Source: Parachlorella kessleri (lineage: Eukaryota; Chlorophyta; Trebouxiophyceae; Chlorellales; Chlorellaceae). Taken from it: 27,555 nt of DNA. Shown here piece after piece: positions 20,401-27,555 of the stretch. The position numbers and the translations under genes are program-made. The DNA lies in contig BBXU01001801.1 of NCBI GenBank assembly GCA_001598975.1, positions 1-27,555 on the forward strand, written 5' to 3'. Below the pieces are notes generated by a model. It was not told where the DNA came from, did not search any database, and saw only the letters and a list, made by a program, of their open reading frames with translations. Numbering within the stretch: position 1 is the first letter of the stretch; each line of letters starts with the position of its first letter.

Positions 20401-21773
20401 GCTTTGGCTAATCAGCTTACAAAGGAGAGCTGTATTGGGAACGAGACCGCTCAGCCTTGCCCCTCGCACAATCCCAAGAGTGCAGCACTAAAACACGTCA
20501 ACCGTGACGTGTGTACGCACCCACACTTGCACCACAAAGCTTACCTCAAGCTCCTCCTCGCTCAGACTCCCATCCCGCACATTCCTTGGTGTTGCAGGCG
20601 CCAGCTCCCCAAGCAGCCCCTTGCCTTGCAGCCACACGTCCAGCCGGTACAGCTGCTGCCCCAGGACGTGGCTCACAGTGCTCGTGGCCTGCAGCGCAGG
20701 AGATGAAGGGAAAGCAGCAGCTCACGCATCAGTCTTGTCTAGGTGCCATCCAGCAGTCACCGCTTCAGGCACACTAGCATTTCAGCCTCTGCTTGGCCTC
20801 CATCCAGTCACTTCAGCCCACCAGGCCACACTGCCCCTCATGAGGCCCTCCCTCGGCCAAGCTCACACCCAGCCAACCAAGCCTTTCTAGCAGGTTGCAG
20901 GGCAACGGCCTTCCCAATTCGCATTCACATGGACACACCTGCGTCAGCGGGCCTCCTGACGACGGCAGCCGCGTGCCGCCGACTGGCTCGCCATACCGCA
21001 CGGCGCGTCGCAGCGCCCGCAGCTCCTTCTTGAAGTTCTGCAACCCCAGCTCCCATGCGGAGGCGGGTATAGTGCCGTAGCCAGCCTGGTATAGGCGGCC
21101 GCTGCCCGAGCGGAAGCCATAGTCGGCAGTCATTACCTGCGCAGGCGCTTGGGAACTGACGCTGTCAATGTGCATTACGCCCAGCCGGCTCATGCCAACT
21201 GCAGTTGAGGTGGAGTTGATGCAGCGGTTGACTGATCAAGACGCCAAGAAGTGTATCAGCCTTGCTCCAACTACCAAACAAGCACGCCTGCTACGCCATC
21301 TACAGGACTGCATCCTAACACTGGCCAGTCCGTAGGTGAGCTGCAGGCTTCGGTCTACTTATCGGTCTTATAACTGTACAACAGGTGCCCAACAGGTGCC
21401 CAACAACTGTCGACCCTCGCGCAACTCACCGGAATGCGCTCGCCCTTCTCATCTACAAACACCAGCTGCTCCTGCTGCTGCTTTTGCCGTAGCCCCTGCC
21501 TCGCGGCTGGAAGGCTAGTTCTCTCTGGCGTGGCCACGCTCTGAACTTGAAGCTGCCTTCGCAGAGAGCCCCTGCAGTGTCAACCAGCGTCAGTTGTCAA
21601 GCTGAGCTTGCAGGCCACAGGACAAATGGTCAAGTCCTGGCAAGGTGTGGCGCACGCTGCAGCGTTGGGAAGACAAGGTACACTGGCAATGCTTGCCTGC
21701 AAGGGATCCGCTTGCATGCTGGGGCTTGCCGCAGCTGCACGCCTTGAACTGGCAAGGGCCGCTGCAGCAGCAT
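17411..21773 (-). CDS. PTOX: Plastid terminal oxidase (plastoquinol oxidase, IMMUTANS type)
   Basis: Exons: 21773-21697, 21571-21430, (21340-21322), 21198-20939, 20688-20545, 20223-20056, 19777-19667, 19439-19320, 19113-19051, 18736-18637, 18384-18315, 18083-17984 and 17560-17411 (stop TAG); about 507 residues. PTOX is a thylakoid-bound di-iron oxidase that passes electrons from plastoquinol to oxygen, supporting carotenoid desaturation and chlororespiration. All six iron ligands are visible: E276 ([11 protein letters not shown]), E316 and H319 ([13 protein letters not shown]), E368 (MELIEGHA), E438 and H441 ([13 protein letters not shown]). Their spacing (40, 52, 70) nearly equals that of Arabidopsis IMMUTANS (39, 52, 69). 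LYLFDEFQ and the [17 protein letters not shown] region also fit. The first two exons are inferred: [20 protein letters not shown] resembles a transit peptide and joins in phase through a GC-AG intron. The 19-nt microexon is needed to restore phase and is tentative. Confidence 0.92.
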
Positions 21774-23320
21774 GGTCCCAGATGCAAGCAAGGCAGAAGG
21801 GATATCAGCGGTAAGAAAGCAAGCAAGACAACCCTATATTTTTCTGCAAGACAGGGAAGCCAGCTTATTGTCTAAAGACGTGCCCCTCACGCAATGCTTT
21901 CGGCACCTAACGTACAGGGGGGGGAGGGGGGGGATTTTTCTTGCAGACCACCCAGTGTTACTTTGGTACTTGGTTAAATGAGTAGTATTTGCCCTACGAG
22001 TTTCAGTCGGCTCCTTCCAGACATTCGACATGGACACCATCAGCGAGCCTACTTGTTGAGTTAGTGTGTTAAAGAGGGGCAGCAGTTCCTGCGTCCCTCT
22101 GTCTGGCCCTCAGGGAGGCCCAGGTGTGACAGACGCGCTCCTTGCAGTTGGTCTCATCGCTGAAGGGAGGACCACCAGTTACCATGATTCTAGCAGGGTA
22201 GCCTTGTCGCATGGGGCTGTGGAGGCTACTGCGAGGTGAGGTCCTAGCAAAACGGTGAAGCCAGGGCTTAAACGCACAGGATACACCGCCTCTGTGCCCT
22301 TGCCTGGCCTACTGTGGTGGAGGCACATGTGCTCTAGCTGAAATGTACAGGGTGCAGAGCTGAGCATACCCTCCACGTCACGGGCACCGCCCTGCACACG
22401 TGCACTGCTATGTCCAAGGGCAGGGCTGACCAGGTGAGCTGTGCTTGGTGGAAGCACAGGCACTCGTGTACGGCACAGGCGTGCGACGTCGGTGGAGCCA
22501 CTGCAGAGGGGCAGAGGGACTTGGCTGGTGTGTACGTTGCTGGATGCCTTGGGGTGTTTTGCCCGTGGCTATAGACTACGCAGCACCTCGTAGCTACGCT
22601 GCACGTCTCAACTACTGCGAGTGTGTGCGCCTGCATGCTTGTTGTGAGGCATTGAGTTGCTGTGTGGTGCCTGATGCTTCCAGGTAGGCCTAAACACGTG
22701 CAGGACATGCTGCCTCCAGCAACAACTGCCAGGCGGATTTGGTCTGGCTGCAAGTTCTGTGCGTCTTGCTTGCAGCCACGCAGGTGCGTAGGAGCGAAAG
22801 CTTCCAAATGTGTAACCAGTGTGCCTCCATAGGGCACATGGACTGAACGGGGTTAAACAATAAATAGACCTTCTGTTGCTCACAGCTTCAGCTGAACGCC
22901 GGCACTACCTTCTCGCTTAACATGCAAGAAGTCAACACGGTAGGGCTGCCACAAGTGGGGCCCGGCGTGTCAAAGATGTCGTGCTTGACATTCCTTACAA
23001 CCTTGGTTGAAAGAGACAGTTTGCGTTTCCACGTATGTGCGCCGCTGGCTAGAGCTATATAAGCTGCTCTGATCGTACGCACCGTCATGCAGCACCGTCG
23101 CACGCCTTGCAGTATAAGTGGGTAGGACAAAGCTACCCACAGACCAACACGCAAGTCCATAGTTCCACAGTCAACCCCAACATGAATGCTGTCTTGTCCT
23201 GCGAAAGGTGGCAATCGGCCGAGGTCGACAGCCTGGCAGGGCGCGGCGTGGCGGCTTCCTCACCACCTTCTCACGTCACCCCGTTTAGTTTGAGTCTCCA
23301 ACTGTCAGCTGCTGTTGCGA
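21774..23320. other. Divergent intergenic region between PTOX and the CE4 gene
   Basis: PTOX starts leftwards and the CE4 gene rightwards, so both promoters should lie here. A TATA-like AATATAGGG on the minus strand (21840-21832) is about 60 nt upstream of the proposed PTOX ATG. A run GGGGGGGAGGGGGGGG lies near 21917-21932. Another TATA-like TATATAA is at 23056-23062. Open frames in 22179-22883 on both strands show no family motif and no exon chain. Confidence 0.5.
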
Positions 23321-23323
23321 CCG

Positions 23324-23330
23324 TATAAAG
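23324..23330 (+). promoter_or_regulatory. TATA box of the CE4 deacetylase gene
   Basis: CGTATAAAGT at 23322-23331 is a good TATA match about 233 bp upstream of the ATG at 23563. The alternative TATATAA at 23056 would give a much longer leader. Confidence 0.45.
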
Positions 23331-23562
23331 TAAAGCTTTGGTCTCTCCAGAGGCTTATTGCTTGTCAGGGTGATATATTAGTGACGCCGAACGGCCTGCG
23401 TTCCTGCCTCCATCTTGCAATATAGCCTTGCTTGCTCCGTGCCAATAAATAGGGCAACCGAAGGTAAGTCTCCAGCGCAGGCACCTGTAACTAGTTCGAG
23501 CGTGAATTGCGACTGCCAGGGCGCCCTTTGGCAACCATGTCATTGATGGGTAGCAGTCAACC

Positions 23563-26500
23563 ATGGCCGAGTTGGTGTACCTGCAGAGGATGGGAGCCAA
23601 GCTTACTGCCTGGGCTGTGATTGTGTTGGGCAGCTGCATCCTTGCAAGCGGCCAGACTCCAGTCAGTGTCCCTGGCTACAGTGAGTTGTGCAGACCTTGC
23701 CCCTTGACCTGCTGCCCAACCTGCGACCATCTATTGAGGTTTACTTGTTGCTTGCACCAAATTACCCTGATATCGTTAAGCCACCCAGTGTAAAGCTGTT
23801 AAGAAAGCTATCGCCTCAGCACTGCTGCCTTGCAGACTGCCCATCCACCTGTGATGCCAACCCCAACTGCTACTGTGCCTCCTATGACGTCCCTGGTGGC
23901 CTGGATGCTTCCCAAATCCCCCAGTTCATCGTGATCACCAACGATGATGCAGTGACTGTGGTGACACAGCCGGTCATACTGAACATCACAGACAAGCACC
24001 AGAACCAGAAGAACGGGTGCAGCATCCCTGCCACGTGAGTTGCCACACCTGAGTATGGTCAGGCGTACGGCGGCCGACTGGCTGTGCATGCTGCCCCCTG
24101 CCAACCTCACCCTGACTGGATTCTCTAAAGACAGAAGCTTCTATGCCAGGGCTGTTACCCTCCCTTTTGGACACTGGCTGTGTGCTGTGCTTCGTAGTCG
24201 CTTGTCATTTCAGTATATGGCTGGCACCCAGGGGACGCAAACCATTGCCACGGCCTGCTGAACTTCCAGAATCCATGGCCTACTGCCTCCCATGCAGCTG
24301 GTTCGTCTCTATAAACTACACGGATGCCAACCTGGTAGAGGAGCTGTACATGAAGAACCATGAAATAGCAACCCATACGCTGCACCACCCCGAGAACCCA
24401 GGTACGTAGGAGGAAATCAGTACACTTCCTACATGGTTTGCAGCCAGGCCTCGAGGTCACCGTTTCAGCCGTCCTTGGAGCACCTGTATACCAGTAATTC
24501 GGCTGGGGGAGGGGTGGGCTACTCACCCCTGTCTCCCACCCGATGGCGCCCGAGGCCACATTATGGACTGCGGTCATGATGTGCAACCGAGGGCATCTCC
24601 TCAACCCACGCCCCTGGCTGGTGCCCTGTGGTTTTCCCAGGGCACCACTCAAGGCATGGCTACGGCTGTGCCCTTGAGGCTGTGCGTATGTATTTATGTG
24701 TTTACCAGTAATCTGCAAGGTCCCCAGGCTGGCCAGTGCCGTATCGCACAAATGCCGGGGTATCACCACACCCTTGCTTTGAGTTGTTTATCTGCGTGAG
24801 CAATGCTCATGCAGGGTACCCTGACACCAGCATATACTTTCCCTCACTGGGTAAGGTCTCAAGTGGTGAAGCCTTAGCTTTGACCTCTATGCAGATCTGA
24901 CGGAGATAGTCGGTGCCAAGCTATGGCTGGTGAGTCATGTGTATGATGTTCATGTCAAAGCACGCCGCTCCAAGCCTGGCTGGCTTGTTCTGCTATCAGG
25001 ACTAGCCCTGCAATATGTGCGCCTGCCATGCCTCCTGCACCATCTTGCTTAATGTGCCACCAGTGGTGCTGCCTCGGCTTGAGTGCAGAGAAGCAAACAC
25101 CTGGCTTGACTGCAGGACCAGACACCTGGCTTGACTGAAGGACTAGACACGTGGGCTTGCTACATGTGATGCTGCCTGGGCTTGAGTGCAGAACCAGACC
25201 GCCCACGTGCCTCTGGAGAAGCTGCGCGGCTTCCGCTCCCCCTTCCTCTACTTTGACGAGCAGCAGCGCACCATCCTGCAGCAGAACGGGTGAGGCATGC
25301 CTGAGGTGCCAGCACAGGGACCTCCAGCGTGCAGCATGGCAGGAGGTGGGCGTCCTGCATGCATGCATCTTGCTGGAGCAGGTGGGACATTCCCCCTCCT
25401 GGGAGGGCGATATGTGTCACCTCGCAGCAGGCCAGCGCCTCCCCTGATCTTTTGGGCGCCAAAGCAGCAAGCTTGGTCTGCTTCTATGGCGGGAGATAAC
25501 TAGGTCGTCCTGCCGCTCTGGCTGCAGGTTTCTGTACGACTCCACTATCTCTGAACAGTGGCCCACCGCAACCTCGCCCGGGCCTGGCCAGCGCCTGTGG
25601 CCCTATACCATGGACTACGGCCTTCCTCAGCGCTGTGACCTGAGCACTGGTGTGCTTCCAAGCTTTCTGAACCAGCCGCAGTTACCCCTTACCTTGTCGA
25701 GGGCAGTGTCATGTGCCAACGGCTATGTGCGAGAGCCGTCTGAGCGGGCCCTGCCAGCCGGCCATCTCTAGTCATGCATGGGACTTCCCCACTCCACACA
25801 TGCGTCAGTAACAAGGGTGGCAAGCGTGTTACTCCACTCACTTGTGCAGGCACCTGTGCCGTGAATGAGTCACACCCGGGCCTGTGGGAGTTTCCTCTGT
25901 GGGACTGCCAGGATGACACGGGTGCTGTGATTGCCAGCATGGACCCTCCGGTAAGGTGGCAGCTCATCTCTGGGAAGCACATTCTGCCCGTGCTCTTCTT
26001 GAGCTTGATTGTTGCCCAATGTGCATTTCCTTGCTCAAAAAGGGAGCTATCCAGGGGCGCATGTTGATAGACATTAGATGATCTACAAGGCTGCCTTGCA
26101 TGGGAGCCCCTGCGATCGCTGCGTGGCCCTTGAGTTACGCAGTAGGTATCGGGCTCTCGGGCGTCTCAACACCTGCATAATTATTCCAACATGCATATTT
26201 TCACAAGGTCAGCTTCCTAAAGTGCGTGTGGCGCAGGGCAACCTCTATGATGTGTACAAGCGGGAATTCGACCGAGTGTACAACGGTGAGTGAGGCCCCA
26301 AGTCTCATCCCAAACTCTCCATGGTGCTCTGCTTGACAACAAGTGGGGGCAGTTAAAGCGTGCCTCCAAGGGTTCCAAGCAAGGCAACCCTAGTGCTGCC
26401 CCGGTGGAGCTGCCATGTAGGGAATGAAGGACCCCCTGAGGCATTGCTCTTGGTCTTGCATGCCCTTGTCTTCGCTGCAAGCCTACCATGCTCCCCTGGG

Positions 26501-27521
26501 GATCCACCTCGGTACTGGCCGCCATGCTGGCCAACCCTTCCATCAGTCTAGTATATTCCATCACTTTGCATCTGTTTTTTGCATCCCTTCCTTCAAGATG
26601 TTGTCCCACCTCCTGCAGGGAACCGCGCCCCCCTGGGGATCTACCTGCATGCTGCTCGTCTGCTGGCCAACCCCTCCACCATCGACGAGCTGAACCAGTT
26701 TATCGATTACGCCCTCGGCCAGCCCAACGTCTGGTTTGCCACCATCTCCCAGGTAGGGCTGGGTGGACAGTGGAGGCTCTCTGCTTGGGTGGGTTTGCCT
26801 GAGGCATTTCATGACAGTTGTGGAGGACAGCTGCACTGTGAGCTCACCAACGAGCTTGCCATAGCTGAGGGTTGCTCCACTCCCAGTGGGCTAGATGCTG
26901 GTAATGGCTGTACACCCAGCGTACTGCGAGGCATACCAACGAGAAGCTGGTTCGTGTGACCAAGAGGTTCACATTTACATTTACGCATTGGCATCTAGGC
27001 GTTGACCGGCGTTCTCTCCAGCAGGCTCCTTGTTGCAGCAAGCTATGTGCGTCCAACAGCTTGCAGCGGTACCAGGCATGGGAGAGCGCACCATATATAT
27101 GGCCACAGCCGTGTTGACCGGCTGGCCTATGCTTGGCGTGCTGGGGTGCAGGTCATTGAATGGATAAAAGACCCTGTTCCGGCCGCCAACTACACCTACA
27201 ACGAGGGCTGCAAGCCTCCCACCGACATGTGGTTCCCATCAGGCCACTTCTGCAAGGAGGTCACCTGTGTCCATGGTGCGGCTGGCGCTGCATGCCAGCT
27301 TTCATACCTCTGTAGTGCTCTTAGCATGTCAGTCGCCTGCGTGTCTGTGCATCCGTCACTTGCCCTGCAGCTGTGACCCTTCCATCTGATCCAGCTATAC
27401 CCAGAGCTGCACTCTCTCTCAGGAAATGAAGGGAGGAACCCCCGCTGGTGACATGCAGGGAATTGGAGCGACGTCACCTGCAGCTGCAGTTGCGCTGGTG
27501 GAAGCCTCCCCAACCAGCCCG
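23563..27521 (+). CDS. Carbohydrate esterase family 4 polysaccharide (chitin) deacetylase, 3' end beyond window
   Basis: Exons: 23563-23680, 23836-24034, 24298-24401, 24895-24929, 25192-25289, 25528-25649, 25850-25950, 26213-26285, 26619-26752, 27152-27275 and 27459-27521 (continues past a GTAAGC donor). All phases agree; about 390 residues are seen. The ATG sits in CAACCATGG and starts a hydrophobic signal/anchor (LTAWAVIVLGSCILA). A Cys cluster CPSTCDANPNCYC (41-53) precedes the NodB domain. All five CE4 motifs are present: DD in VITNDDAV (76-77), H132 and H136 in ATHTLHHP, RSPF in RGFRSPFLYF (167-170), D189 in FLYDSTIS, and LGIYLHAA with H294. The order and Cys frame resemble animal and oomycete chitin deacetylases, which remove acetyl groups from GlcNAc polymers using a Zn or Co ion. 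A Cys-rich tail (CKPP, CKEVTCVHG, DVTCSCSC) follows. The substrate is inferred; peptidoglycan- or xylan-type CE4 specificity cannot be excluded. Confidence 0.92.
25062..25201 (+). repeat. 25-bp tandem repeats across the exon 5 splice acceptor of the CE4 gene
   Basis: Units at 25102-25126, 25127-25151, a decayed unit at 25152-25176, and 25177-25201 share GGCTTGA(C/G)TG(C/A)AG followed by ACCAGACAC-like sequence. A related unit precedes at about 25076-25101. The last unit contains the real acceptor GAGTGCAG|AACCAGACC at 25191/25192, so earlier copies offer decoy acceptors. Confidence 0.65.
26491..26546 (+). pseudogene. Decayed partial duplicate of CE4 exon 9 within intron 8
   Basis: This segment resembles 26625-26681 inside exon 9, with shared blocks CCCCTGGGGATC and TGCTGGCCAACCC(T/C)TCCA in the same order. 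A 1-base length difference breaks the frame relative to exon 9, and the active-site His codon (CAT in exon 9) is not conserved. It looks like a local duplication that lost coding function. Confidence 0.55.
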
Positions 27522-27541
27522 GTAAGCTGTCAGAGGTGTCC

Positions 27542-27555
27542 CGGGGGGGGGGGGG
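27542..27555. other. Terminal G homopolymer at the window edge
   Basis: The window ends in an uninterrupted run of 14 G after CC. This may be a real intronic homopolymer of the CE4 gene or a sequencing or assembly artefact at a gap. Confidence 0.4.

Noticed and set aside
22334..22837. 167-codon minus-strand frame between PTOX and CE4
   Set aside because: No motif and no plausible exon partners; composition resembles surrounding intergenic DNA.

Overview
This is nuclear DNA from a eukaryote, most likely a chlorophycean green alga. The genes are cut into many short exons with phase-consistent GT-AG (and a few GC-AG) introns, some 3' ends carry the green-algal poly(A) signal TGTAA, and one gene encodes a plastid terminal oxidase. 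The mix of plastid, mitochondrial and secreted proteins suggests Chlamydomonadales, possibly near Haematococcus. The order is an inference and the genus a guess. No ribosomal RNA, tRNA or CRISPR array was recognised.

Layout: (1) 1-1141 (+) is the 3' end of a gene for a secreted cysteine-rich protein with CBM14 (peritrophin-A, chitin-binding) repeats. (2) 1142-4400 is gene-poor, with hairpins and a tandem G-box repeat. (3) 4681-8281 (+) is a complete paralogue of gene 1, with signal peptide and three CBM14-like units. Its first intron carries a 1011-bp CACTA-like DNA transposon at 5091-6101, with long terminal inverted repeats and a TTT target duplication. (4) 9331-10659 (-) encodes a CUSTOS-family nuclear protein. 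(5) 11622-15845 (-) encodes an organellar HflX/GTPBP6-type GTPase with two GC-AG introns and a long Ser/Ala-rich insert. (6) 15846-17410 is a repeat-bearing spacer. (7) 17411-21773 (-) encodes the plastid terminal oxidase PTOX in about 13 exons, with all six di-iron ligands. (8) 23563-27521 (+) is a carbohydrate esterase family 4 polysaccharide (chitin) deacetylase in at least 11 exons, all catalytic motifs intact, running off the right edge.

How they fit together: the three plus-strand genes encode secretory-pathway proteins predicted to bind (CBM14) and deacetylate (CE4) beta-1,4-GlcNAc polymers. Together they form a loose neighbourhood for an extracellular chitin-like material, unexpected in a green alga. 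The minus-strand genes between them (CUSTOS, HflX, PTOX) are housekeeping or organellar and have no obvious link to it. All exon structures were derived by eye from reading frames, splice consensus, phase and family motifs. They are models, not transcript-supported annotations.
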